This document shows, piece by piece, positions 8,379-16,067 of a DNA stretch of 64,000 nt (position 1 is the first letter of the stretch; the number at the start of each line of letters is the position of its first letter). The DNA is taken from positions 30,229 to 94,228 of the forward strand of contig NZ_BCVA01000020.1 in assembly GCF_001591505.1 (NCBI RefSeq), written 5' to 3'. The notes beneath the pieces are model-generated. The model was not told where the DNA came from and did not search any database. It worked only from the letters and a program-made list of their open reading frames with translations. Both the position numbers and the translations under genes were made by a program. This stretch comes from Neobacillus niacini NBRC 15566 (GTDB lineage: Bacteria; Bacillota; Bacilli; Bacillales; Cytobacillaceae).

Positions 8379-9803
8379 ATGTCAACAAACAAGATTAGAA
8401 TCGAGAAGGATTTCCTAGGAGAAAAAGAAATACCGTTTGATGTGTACTATGGGATTCAAACCATTCGGGCAATAGAGAATTTTCCTATTACGGGATACCG
8501 CATTGATGGGTCTCTAATTAAAGCGCTTGCAATGGTAAAAAAAGCAGCGGCCATCGCGAATATGAACACAACACGGTTGTACAAAGATCTTGCAAATGTC
8601 ATCATTAAAGCGGCCGATGAAATTATTGCAGGAAAGTGGGACGACCAATTTATCGTGGATCCAATCCAAGGTGGTGCGGGTACTTCGATGAACATGAATA
8701 TGAATGAAGTCATTGCCAACCGTGGACTTGAATTACTTGGTCACGCAAAAGGTGATTACTTCCATTTAAGTCCAAACACACACGTAAATATGTCACAATC
8801 TACTAATGATGTATTTCCAACAGCTATACATATTTCTACTTTAACGTTATTAGAGAAACTTCTCGTCACCATGGATGATATGAGAAATGTTTTTAAACAA
8901 AAGGCTGTCCAGTTTGAGAAGGTTATTAAAATGGGGCGTACGCACCTTCAAGACGCTGTTCCTATTCGTCTTGGACAAGAGTTTGAAGCCTACTCAAGGG
9001 TGCTTACGCGTGATATTAACCGGATTAAGCATACACGAGAACATTTATTGGAAGTGAATATGGGAGCAACTGCAGTAGGAACTGGATTAAATGCTGATCC
9101 AAAATATATTAAAGATGTAGTTAAACAGCTCGCCGAAATTAGCGGTTTCCCACTTGTAAATGCGGAGCATCTCGTGGACGCGACACAAAATACGGATGCC
9201 TATACCGAGGTTTCAGCAGCACTAAAAGTTTGTATGATGAATATGTCGAAAATCGCCAATGACCTACGATTAATGGCTTCAGGTCCACGCGCGGGGCTTG
9301 GAGAAATTCGTCTGCCTGCACGGCAGCCAGGTTCGTCCATTATGCCAGGTAAGGTAAACCCCGTTATGCCTGAGCTAATTAATCAAATTGCTTTCCAAGT
9401 CATTGGGAATGATCACACCATTTGTCTTGCCTCCGAGGCTGGTCAATTAGAATTAAATGTTATGGAACCTGTATTAGTCTTCAATCTGCTTCAATCCATT
9501 AGTATTATGAACAATGGATTCCGTGTCTTTACAGATCATTGCTTAGCTGGTATTGAAGCAAATGAAGAGCGCTTAAAAGATTATGTAGACAAGAGTGTGG
9601 GGATTATTACGGCAGTCAATCCGCATCTTGGTTATGAAGTGGCAGCACGAATTGCTCGGGAAGCTGTCATTACGGGGAAATCTGTCCGTGAATTATGTTT
9701 ACAATATGATGTTTTAACAGAAGAAGAATTGGATATTATTTTGAATGTCTATGAAATGACTAAACCAGGAATTGCTGGAGAAGAACTACTGGATAGGGAT
9801 TAA
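8379..9803 (+). CDS. aspA: Aspartate ammonia-lyase (aspartase)
   Basis: A 474-residue enzyme of the fumarase/aspartase superfamily that deaminates L-aspartate to fumarate and ammonia. The family signature GSSIMPGKVNPVMPE (about residues 321-335) carries the catalytic serine loop. Other conserved segments are MSQSTNDVFPTAIHI and GRTHLQDAVPIRLGQEF. Length matches bacterial AspA. Fumarase C would be alternative within the superfamily, but the N-terminus (RIEKDFLGEKEIP...YGIQTIRAIENFPI) is the aspartase form. The gene stands alone between two terminators, with an inverted repeat in its promoter region. Catabolic use of aspartate as carbon and nitrogen source is expected. Confidence 0.92.
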   Translation: MSTNKIRIEKDFLGEKEIPFDVYYGIQTIRAIENFPITGYRIDGSLIKALAMVKKAAAIANMNTTRLYKDLANVIIKAADEIIAGKWDDQFIVDPIQGGAGTSMNMNMNEVIANRGLELLGHAKGDYFHLSPNTHVNMSQSTNDVFPTAIHISTLTLLEKLLVTMDDMRNVFKQKAVQFEKVIKMGRTHLQDAVPIRLGQEFEAYSRVLTRDINRIKHTREHLLEVNMGATAVGTGLNADPKYIKDVVKQLAEISGFPLVNAEHLVDATQNTDAYTEVSAALKVCMMNMSKIANDLRLMASGPRAGLGEIRLPARQPGSSIMPGKVNPVMPELINQIAFQVIGNDHTICLASEAGQLELNVMEPVLVFNLLQSISIMNNGFRVFTDHCLAGIEANEERLKDYVDKSVGIITAVNPHLGYEVAARIAREAVITGKSVRELCLQYDVLTEEELDIILNVYEMTKPGIAGEELLDRD

Positions 9804-9823
9804 TTGTAAGTTAAAATAAACAG

Positions 9824-9860
9824 ATACCCGCACAGTGATTTTCACCGTGCGGGTATTATT
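9824..9860. terminator. Terminator between convergent aspA and the downstream minus-strand gene
   Basis: ATACCCGCAC pairs with GTGCGGGTAT (9847-9856), with a T-rich tail on the plus side. It serves aspA and may also act on the opposite strand. Confidence 0.65.
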
Positions 9861-9861
9861 G

Positions 9862-10215
9862 TTATTTCTCATTCTTCTTCTTATCGTCTTGTTTGTCACT
9901 CTTTTTATCACTTAACCCTCTATATATTTGCGTATACATACTGCCTTCTTTGATGTTTTCTAGAAAAAAAGGACCTATTAGCTCTAAGTATTCTTCATCA
10001 TCAAAAAGCCTTTTATTTTCTAATTCCATTTCTCCCAATCCATCGTAGGTAGATAGTAGTGCGTAGGTGTGATCTTCACCAGATATCGGTGTGAGTATTT
10101 CAACATGATGGTTATAATTATCATTTCTGAACTTTTTTATCTCTCTTAAATTGTCGATTGCCTCTTTAAACTTTTCTTGTTTGATAATAAACGTCTGGTA
10201 TACAAAAACAGACAT
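9862..10215 (-). CDS. Uncharacterised 117-residue protein with charged C-terminus
   Basis: I do not recognise a named family. The N-terminal SVFVYQTFIIKQEKFKEAIDNL followed by a small alternating strand/helix region suggests a compact alpha/beta, possibly dimeric ferredoxin-like barrel fold, as in NIPSNAP or monooxygenase-type small proteins; this is inference. The C-terminus is a run of Lys, Asp and Glu. The ATG at 10215 was preferred to an upstream in-frame start because CTGGGGGTGC lies just before it. It stands downstream of asnA on the same strand, 80 bases away, so cotranscription is possible. No signal peptide or membrane segment. Confidence 0.6.
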   Translation of the reverse strand: MSVFVYQTFIIKQEKFKEAIDNLREIKKFRNDNYNHHVEILTPISGEDHTYALLSTYDGLGEMELENKRLFDDEEYLELIGPFFLENIKEGSMYTQIYRGLSDKKSDKQDDKKKNEK

Positions 10216-10296
10216 TAAAGCACCCCCAGAGAAAGATACAAGCATACTATCTTTATAAATCTCCAGAAAGTCCTTTTTTATTCGAGATAAGAAAAG

Positions 10297-11310
10297 TTAC
10301 AATAAAGTAATGTTCGCTTTTGAGCAATCCTCAATGATTTGATCATTCCATACTGAAACTTGAACCTCGCCTATATGAACTTTTTTTAGAAAAAACATAC
10401 ATATTCTTGACTGTCCAATTCCTCCGCCAATGGTATAGGGAAGTTCACGGTTGAGAACAGCTTGATGATATTCTAATGACATTCTGTCTTCAGTGTTAGT
10501 AATCTTTAATTGTTTTTTCAGCGCCTCTTCATCAACACGAATACCCATTGAAGAAACTTCGATTGCTTGCTCTAAAGTAGGATACCAGAAAATAATATCA
10601 CCGTTTAATGACCAATCATCATAATCTGGAGAACGGCCATCGTGTTTTTCTCCTGACATTAACTGACCGCCTATTTGCATGATAAACACGGCACCATACT
10701 CTTTAGCAATCATGTCTTCTCGTTCTTTGGATGTTAGCGCCGGGTACATGTTTTCAAGTTCCTGTGTGGTAATAAAATGAATGTCTTCAGGCAGGACAGG
10801 CGTTAGTACAGGATAAAGTTCGTTTAAATGTTTTTCTGTATTTTTAAAGACTTGGTAGATCTTTTGAACTTCCGATTTTAACGTCTCGATGCTGCGTTGT
10901 TCTTTGGATATAATTTTTTCCCAATCCCATTGATCAACATAAATGGAATGCAAGTGATCTAAAACTTCATCTCTTCTTATGGCATTCATATCTGTATAAA
11001 GGCCAGCACCTAAGTCAAATCCATATCTTGCTAAAGCCATTCTTTTCCACTTAGCTAATGATTGAACGATTTCAATATTGGTATTCTTAATATCTATCGC
11101 CTCAAAGGATACCATTCTTTCCACACCATTTAAGTCATCATTTAAACCTTTTCCAGACTTCAGAAGAATAGGGGCTGATACTCGTGTTAAATTTAGCGCA
11201 TTTGCTAAGGTGCTTTCAAAGAAATCTTTCGTTTGTTTAATTGCAATTTCGGTTTGCAATAGATTTAATATTGAAGAGTAAGCATTTTGTGTAGATAATG
11301 AATTTGACAT
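10297..11310 (-). CDS. asnA: Aspartate-ammonia ligase (asparagine synthetase A)
   Basis: A 337-residue ATP-dependent enzyme making asparagine from aspartate and free ammonia. It is related to class II aminoacyl-tRNA synthetases. Visible family motifs include the N-terminal SILNLLQTEIAIKQTKDFFE, VSAPILLKSGKGLNDDLNGVERMVSF, DQWDWEK, and the C-terminal GGGIGQSRICMFFL, which is the class II motif 3-like ATP site. Length agrees with bacterial AsnA. The start codon is preceded by CGGAGG. It converges on aspA, the enzyme that releases ammonia from aspartate, so opposite reactions are encoded side by side. No T-box is visible in the leader. Confidence 0.95.
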   Translation of the reverse strand: MSNSLSTQNAYSSILNLLQTEIAIKQTKDFFESTLANALNLTRVSAPILLKSGKGLNDDLNGVERMVSFEAIDIKNTNIEIVQSLAKWKRMALARYGFDLGAGLYTDMNAIRRDEVLDHLHSIYVDQWDWEKIISKEQRSIETLKSEVQKIYQVFKNTEKHLNELYPVLTPVLPEDIHFITTQELENMYPALTSKEREDMIAKEYGAVFIMQIGGQLMSGEKHDGRSPDYDDWSLNGDIIFWYPTLEQAIEVSSMGIRVDEEALKKQLKITNTEDRMSLEYHQAVLNRELPYTIGGGIGQSRICMFFLKKVHIGEVQVSVWNDQIIEDCSKANITLL

Positions 11311-11436
11311 AAAATTAAAACCTCCGGTGAAAAACTTTAATAATGAACGTTGAGTATTTATACATTCAATGTTTTACGAAACGAATATTCTGAAATTATA
11401 GCAAAGTTAGGTTTGTCTTACCACTGGTTTAGAAAA

Positions 11437-11475
11437 AAAAATCTCTCCACCGTTTAACTTGGTGAAGAGATTTTT
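11437..11475 (-). terminator. Terminator of the small CxxCxGxG gene
   Basis: On the minus strand AAATCTCTTCACC pairs with GGTGGAGAGATTT (one G-U pair) and is followed by a long T run. It separates the small gene from asnA. Confidence 0.7.
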
Positions 11476-11478
11476 TCA

Positions 11479-11685
11479 TTATCTTAATTGATCCCAATCT
11501 GAGTAAGCTCCACTGCCTTGACAGCCTGGGCACTCTACTGAGTTATAATAAGCAAATTCATTATATGGATAAACAGTAAAGCCTCTCCCATAACAATCAG
11601 GACATTTGTCCTGATTCTTCATATGTGAAACATGATTTTGATATCTTGTTTCCCGCCATTGGTTAAAGGAGTTAATTAGACCCAT
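11479..11685 (-). CDS. Small zinc-ribbon-like protein with two CxxCxGxG motifs
   Basis: A 68-residue protein. Two motifs, CPDCYGRG and CPGCQGSG, are of the DnaJ cysteine-rich (zinc-binding) type and would form one zinc site between them. Similar short Bacillus proteins exist; their function is not established to my knowledge, and some carry misleading names in databases. The ATG at 11685 was chosen over a GTG nine bases upstream because AGCGAGG lies eight bases before the ATG and would overlap the GTG. Single gene with its own terminator. Possible role as a small RNA- or protein-binding accessory is only inference. Confidence 0.7.
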   Translation of the reverse strand: MGLINSFNQWRETRYQNHVSHMKNQDKCPDCYGRGFTVYPYNEFAYYNSVECPGCQGSGAYSDWDQLR

Positions 11686-11804
11686 GTTTTTCACCTCGCT
11701 GTTTTTAGTTAGTATGATGAAAAAATGGAATATTTATGCAAGATGTGAATCGGTATGTTTTTTATCATCATTCAAAAACTATAGGTAAGAGGTGATAAGA
11801 TAAA

Positions 11805-11972
11805 ATGAGTGATTGGAATGAACAAGCTGCGCCTAATAATAATATCCCCGCAAGAGTTGTAAGACCTTTTGAGCACCGTGACCAAAGTGTCAACCATGAG
11901 TTCTCAGAAGAGCTTTCTGATGGCGGAGAACGTAACGAATTTATCCAAAAACAGACAAAGATAAAGAAATAG
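11805..11972 (+). CDS. Small hydrophilic protein, 55 residues
   Basis: A short open frame MSDWNEQAAP...KIKK with a strong ribosome site, AAGAGGTGAT, eight bases before the ATG. It is very polar, rich in Asn, Glu and Arg, with no membrane segment or cysteine, and looks intrinsically disordered. Codon use is typical of neighbouring genes. It lies alone between a divergent small zinc-ribbon gene and the PadR cassette. I do not recognise the family; a small acidic or sporulation-related protein is possible but not shown. Confidence 0.5.
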   Translation: MSDWNEQAAPNNNIPARVVRPFEHRDQSVNHEFSEELSDGGERNEFIQKQTKIKK

Positions 11973-12040
11973 TAATGAGTGGTGGCGATGATAGGAATTA
12001 ATCGTCACTTTTTTATTTTACAAATTTATTTAGTTAGTGT

Positions 12041-12071
12041 AGAATTTCTATGTACCTAATAATTCTAGGTA
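12041..12071. promoter_or_regulatory. Putative PadR operator over its own promoter and ribosome site
   Basis: TACCTA and TAGGTA form a 6-base inverted repeat with a 7-base spacer (12053-12071), running into the AGGTGAG ribosome site. Directly upstream is AGAATTTCTATG (12041-12052), an exact 12-mer found again at 13090-13101 before the third gene of the cassette. This suggests common control by the PadR protein. Confidence 0.45.
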
Positions 12072-12080
12072 GGTGAGAAA

Positions 12081-12428
12081 ATGTTTAATCGTGAATTGGT
12101 AAAGGGAAGTACATCCTTAATTTTGCTCCAATTGCTAATTGAAAGGGATATGTATGGTTATGAATTGGTTAAAGAATTAGAACAGCGAAGTGATAATGGC
12201 TTAAGCGTTAAAGAAGGTACATTATATCCGGCATTACACAAGCTTGAAAAACAAGAGTACATAGCATGTTATTGGCAGGAGCAGGAGAAGGGGCCTGCAC
12301 GTAAATATTACAAGATTACGAATGCAGGAAGAGAAGTCTTAAATGAAAAAACCCGTGAATGGCAGGCTTTTGTAAAGGTGATGAACAAGGTAATAGGGAG
12401 ACCAAAACATGGAACGGCCGAAGAATAA
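12081..12428 (+). CDS. PadR-family transcriptional regulator
   Basis: A 115-residue winged-helix protein. The segment [32 protein letters not shown], and [17 protein letters not shown] are the helix-turn-helix and wing of PadR proteins (PF03551), and there is only the short C-terminal dimerisation helix of subfamily 2. Such proteins are usually repressors that respond to antibiotics, phenolics or envelope stress. The coding end overlaps the next gene by 20 bases. PadR genes coupled to HAAS-domain membrane proteins are common in Firmicutes and usually autoregulate; inverted repeats here support that. Confidence 0.88.
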   Translation: MFNRELVKGSTSLILLQLLIERDMYGYELVKELEQRSDNGLSVKEGTLYPALHKLEKQEYIACYWQEQEKGPARKYYKITNAGREVLNEKTREWQAFVKVMNKVIGRPKHGTAEE

Positions 12429-13047
12429 GTTTCTAGAAGAACTAGATAACCAGCTTGGAAACCATGAAGATAAGAAAAGTATTCTACTGGAATATGAAAC
12501 ACATATTGAAGAAATACTGCTTGAATCTTATGAATGTAGTGATGAAAATGAGCTGAGCGAACGTATTATTTCGAGGTTGGGTAGTCCTCGTGAAATCGCA
12601 GTCATGTGGAAACAGGAACTTTCTGTTACTCCGAGTAATATGAAATGGCTTTTTATTTTTATGAATATTCTTTTTTTTGGGGGAGGCAGCCTATTAACTC
12701 TTTTTCATAATCTTTTTCAATGGAATTGGCTTTCTGTCATTTGGAGTCAGTTAACAGCGATCCCCACCTTAATTGCCTTGATTTATATGTTCTTTTGGGC
12801 GTTGCTTGGCTACGAAATTGGGAAAGGATTTGGCCACGGAGGAAGGAACTTGTTAAAAAAGACTTTTTTACTTTCATTAATACCAAATCTGATATTAATG
12901 ATTTTAACTGTATTTGAAATTATTCCCCACGCTTGGTTTGAACCATTATTAACAAAAACGTTTATTATTGCTTGTATCATTTTTACCATCCTGCTATATC
13001 CGATTAGTTGGTTAGGATATCGATGGGGGAGAAAGGCTTCGATATGA
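12409..13047 (+). CDS. HAAS (DUF1700-like) signalling-domain membrane protein
   Basis: A 212-residue protein. The N-terminal 70 residues, with [10 protein letters not shown]...[13 protein letters not shown]...[11 protein letters not shown], form the helical HAAS/DUF1700-type domain that typically accompanies PadR regulators. Then come about four membrane helices (roughly residues 80-205). Translation starts within the end of padR, with a GGGAG site, so the two are coupled. In other Firmicutes such pairs act as a sensor or modulator with the PadR repressor; the trigger here is unknown. Confidence 0.75.
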   Translation: MERPKNKFLEELDNQLGNHEDKKSILLEYETHIEEILLESYECSDENELSERIISRLGSPREIAVMWKQELSVTPSNMKWLFIFMNILFFGGGSLLTLFHNLFQWNWLSVIWSQLTAIPTLIALIYMFFWALLGYEIGKGFGHGGRNLLKKTFLLSLIPNLILMILTVFEIIPHAWFEPLLTKTFIIACIIFTILLYPISWLGYRWGRKASI

Positions 13048-13062
13048 GCAGCTTTTTTTTAC

Positions 13063-13101
13063 CTATATACATAGAAAAACTATGTATATAGAATTTCTAT
13101 G
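13063..13101. promoter_or_regulatory. Perfect 12-base inverted repeat and shared motif upstream of the DUF4173-type gene
   Basis: CTATATACATAG (13063-13074) and CTATGTATATAG (13080-13091) are perfect inverted arms around AAAAA. They overlap the AGAATTTCTATG motif shared with the padR promoter, just before the GAGGAGG ribosome site. It may be a PadR-type operator (ATAC/GTAT half-sites); without a T tail it is not a convincing terminator. Confidence 0.5.
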
Positions 13102-13117
13102 AGGAGGTATTAGGTCA

Positions 13118-14578
13118 ATGGAATTGAAATTTGGTAAGACTGATTGGTTCTTTTTAGTCATGTGTATGGTGGTGGGAATTATTGCGGAAGAATCATTCTT
13201 TCGAGCTGAGATCGGGATATCTTATTTGGTGTTTTTGACCGCTTTTTACGCGTTGTTTTTTTACCGATTTAGACGATTTTCTTATTCTCACCAGCGGTTC
13301 GGATATCTTGTTCTCATCTGTATATGGCTGCTAGCAGGAGGATATTTTATTAACGATAATATTTACTTTTATGCTTTGAATATCTTAGTGATTCCAGGAC
13401 TTGTATTATTTCATCTTGTCGTGATTACAAGCCAAAAAAGTATATATTGGAACAAACCAGCCTTTATTACTTATATTTTCTCAAAGTTGACTGCTGCTTT
13501 AAAATATAATTTCTTTTTCGCTTCATTTATTGGGAGGTTTTTGAAACAAGGTATAGAGGAAAGCAAGTTTCAAGTATGGAAAAAAGTCGGTATTGGCATT
13601 CTGATTTCCGTACCGGTCTTGTTTGTAGTTTTAATGTTACTAATGTCAGCAGATACACAGTTTGAAAGAATGATGGGGGACATTCCACAGTGGTTTGAGG
13701 TGCTTGACGGTGAAATTATAGGTAGAATATTTGTTGTTTTGTTCTTTACCTTTGCCTTCTTTAGCTTCTTACAAACTCTTATCCAAAAACAAATCAATGC
13801 TGTTATTCAAAATGCTGATAAACAATGGTTTAAACTAGATGCCATTATGACGAGTACGTTCCTCGTATTGATAAATGCTGTATATGTTCTCTTTACTGTT
13901 GTCCAATTTAAATACTTCTTTAGTGGGACATTGCTTGGGGATTTCACTTATGCGGAATATGCTAGAAAAGGTTTTTTCGAACTATTATTTGTAACGCTCA
14001 TTAACCTTACGATTACAATTCTCGTTTTAACCTTTGCCGATAGGTCGGCCGGTTTTATAAAGAGATTTATGCAAGTTATGCTTACTACCCTTGTTTTTGC
14101 CAGTGCCGTGCTGTTGAGTTCAGCTTTCTTGCGGTTAGGCATGTATGAAGAAGCCTATGGCTTTACTTTTATCAGGGTTATGGCCCACTCGTTTATGATT
14201 TTTCTTGCTGTCATATTTATGTATACATTCATTAAAATTTGGATCGAAAAACTGTCCTTGTTTCACTTTTATTTTATTAGTGGCTTGCTTTATTACACCC
14301 TGATGAACGTCATTAATGTTGAGCAAATTATCGTAACAAAGAACATTGAACGCTACGAACAAAGTGGGAAGATTGATATTCATTATCTAAATAGTTTATC
14401 TTCCACAGGCATCCTCGGGTTAATCCAGTTATATGAAAAAAATCCTCAGCTACCGGACTTAGGAAATATTTTGTTTGATAGGAAAAACGAAGCAAATCTG
14501 AACAATATCCCATGGCAATCCTATAACCTAAAAAGTATGCAGGCAAATGAGGAACTAAAAAAATTACATTTGGAATAA
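13118..14578 (+). CDS. Polytopic membrane protein, DUF4173/DUF4153-like
   Basis: A 486-residue integral membrane protein with about eleven or twelve hydrophobic segments and a polar C-terminal tail (about residues 425-486). Its position after padR and a HAAS gene, and features such as FFASFIGRFLKQG..., the DIPQWFEVLDGEIIGRI loop and the ADRSAGFIKRFMQ segment, match DUF4173/DUF4153 proteins, whose function is unknown. The start follows GAGGAGG by eight bases. It has its own leader with a perfect inverted repeat, so it may be expressed separately from padR and yet under the same regulator. Confidence 0.7.
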   Translation: MELKFGKTDWFFLVMCMVVGIIAEESFFRAEIGISYLVFLTAFYALFFYRFRRFSYSHQRFGYLVLICIWLLAGGYFINDNIYFYALNILVIPGLVLFHLVVITSQKSIYWNKPAFITYIFSKLTAALKYNFFFASFIGRFLKQGIEESKFQVWKKVGIGILISVPVLFVVLMLLMSADTQFERMMGDIPQWFEVLDGEIIGRIFVVLFFTFAFFSFLQTLIQKQINAVIQNADKQWFKLDAIMTSTFLVLINAVYVLFTVVQFKYFFSGTLLGDFTYAEYARKGFFELLFVTLINLTITILVLTFADRSAGFIKRFMQVMLTTLVFASAVLLSSAFLRLGMYEEAYGFTFIRVMAHSFMIFLAVIFMYTFIKIWIEKLSLFHFYFISGLLYYTLMNVINVEQIIVTKNIERYEQSGKIDIHYLNSLSSTGILGLIQLYEKNPQLPDLGNILFDRKNEANLNNIPWQSYNLKSMQANEELKKLHLE

Positions 14579-14639
14579 AGGTTATCAATTGATTTAGTCG
14601 AAATTAAAAGAGTATAAAAATTTTTTTGAGGAGAAATGC

Positions 14640-15131
14640 ATGATGAATCGCAAAGATGTATTACTCGAACAATTCCTTTGTTGTCAAAAAAAGAGCCATT
14701 GGTTTGTTTCGTTTGAAAAAGCAGTGGCCGGATTAACTCCTGAGCAGGCCCTTTGGAAAAAGTCTGATTGTGAGAATTCTATTTGGGAAATTATTAGTCA
14801 TTTGTTTTTTTGGAATCAACGGTTCTTGAACCGTTTTAAAAACAGTGAAAACCCTAAAATGGAAGGTAATAATGATAGCACTTTTAGCTATTTAAAAGAT
14901 TATGAATGGGAGCAAGTCTTACAACAATTTAATCAGGTAATGACTGATTGGATAGAAACGCTTCAGAAAAGTGAAGATACAAAGTTTGATGAATACATTA
15001 GCGAACAATCGAAGGAAACATGGTTAGAATCATTATCGAGTATCACACTTCATAACGCTTATCATATCGGGCAAATCGTTACTATTCGTAAAATGCAAGG
15101 TTCATGGAGGAAAGAACAAGGGTTAAGCTAA
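14640..15131 (+). CDS. DinB-family protein
   Basis: A 163-residue four-helix-bundle protein. The spaced histidines of the DinB metal site are visible in IWEIISHLFFWNQRF (near residue 59) and ITLHNAYHIGQIV near the C-terminus. DinB/YfiT-like proteins include thiol-dependent transferases (bacillithiol S-transferases) and damage-inducible proteins of unknown activity. The ATG used follows GAGGAGAAATGC; a second ATG directly follows. It stands alone, 61 bases after the membrane protein gene. Specific thiol substrate is unknown. Confidence 0.75.
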   Translation: MMNRKDVLLEQFLCCQKKSHWFVSFEKAVAGLTPEQALWKKSDCENSIWEIISHLFFWNQRFLNRFKNSENPKMEGNNDSTFSYLKDYEWEQVLQQFNQVMTDWIETLQKSEDTKFDEYISEQSKETWLESLSSITLHNAYHIGQIVTIRKMQGSWRKEQGLS

Positions 15132-15255
15132 ATAAGTAGAGTCCGTTTTAGCTTACTTTTTATTCTAAATCTCCCAAATTGTCATTTTTGAAAGAACATA
15201 TAAATATACAAGATATAGAGGATAATGCTAAATCTTTCGAATTAGGAGGTTACGA

Positions 15256-15855
15256 ATGAGGGTTTTAATCATCGGTGCAACAGGAACAATTGGAAGTGCA
15301 GTAAAGAGGGAATTAGAAACTAGCCATGAAATTATTACGGCCGGACGAAATAATACAAACATCTTTGTTGATCTTTCCAATCCAGAAAGTATTACTAGTA
15401 TGTTTGAATCGGCAGGGAAAATAGATGCGGTAGTTTGTACAGCAGGTAATTCATACTTTGGACCATTTCAGGATTTAACACCTGAAAAAAATGAGATAAC
15501 TATTTTAAGTAAATTAAAAGGGCAAATCAACTTGGTCCTGCTTGGTATTAATCATGTGAATAATGGTGGAAGTTTTACGTTAACAACTGGGATATTAATG
15601 GATGACCCTATTGTCGGGGGGACCTCATCAGCCATGGCAAATGGAGCAATTCAAGGATTTGTAAAGTCATCAGCTATTGAGCTGCCTCGTGGTGTTCGAA
15701 TTAACAACGTAAGTCCCACTGTATTGAAAGAGTCGATAGAAAAGTATGGCCCGTATTTTCCTGGCTTCAATCCTGTGCCAGCAAGCAGAGTAGCATTAGC
15801 TTATCGAAAAAGTGTTGAAGGAAATCAAACTGGGCAAACATATACTGTTTATTAG
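15256..15855 (+). CDS. Atypical short-chain dehydrogenase/reductase
   Basis: A 199-residue Rossmann protein with the N-terminal dinucleotide motif GATGTIGSAV and a central AGNSYFGPF segment in place of NNAG. The position of the catalytic YxxxK is occupied by SAMAN in GGTSSAMANGAIQGFVKSSA, so the usual Tyr and Lys are missing. This is a known short SDR subfamily (about 200 residues) whose chemistry is not clear to me. AGGAGG precedes the start. It lies alone after a 124-base gap and ends before a terminator. It may bind NAD(P)(H) without being a classical dehydrogenase. Confidence 0.75.
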   Translation: MRVLIIGATGTIGSAVKRELETSHEIITAGRNNTNIFVDLSNPESITSMFESAGKIDAVVCTAGNSYFGPFQDLTPEKNEITILSKLKGQINLVLLGINHVNNGGSFTLTTGILMDDPIVGGTSSAMANGAIQGFVKSSAIELPRGVRINNVSPTVLKESIEKYGPYFPGFNPVPASRVALAYRKSVEGNQTGQTYTVY

Positions 15856-15866
15856 TAATTATTTTT

Positions 15867-15894
15867 AAGGGAATCTAAAGGATTTCCTTTTTTT
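15867..15894 (+). terminator. Terminator after the SDR gene
   Basis: AAGGGAATC pairs with GATTTCCTT around a TAAAG loop, followed by seven T residues. Confidence 0.7.
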
Positions 15895-15953
15895 AATCTA
15901 AATTATTTGTAAAATAGTACTTTTTACAAAGGTTTGCAGGATATTTTCCTATA

Positions 15954-16009
15954 TTTGGTAATAGTCTAGTATTTTATTACCTATCTATTTTTCGAATATT
16001 TTGGTAATA
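15954..16009. promoter_or_regulatory. Paired TTTGGTAATA motifs upstream of the kinase-STAS gene
   Basis: TTTGGTAATA occurs at 15954-15963 and 16000-16009, with an inverted TATTACC between them. Start-to-start spacing is 46 bases. The arrangement resembles multiple sites for one regulator in the promoter of the following gene. The regulator is not identified. Confidence 0.3.
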
Positions 16010-16067
16010 TCTGTTTTTAGAGAGGCTAAATAATTTTAAAAACACTCTAAAAGAAAGGGTTGTTTCG

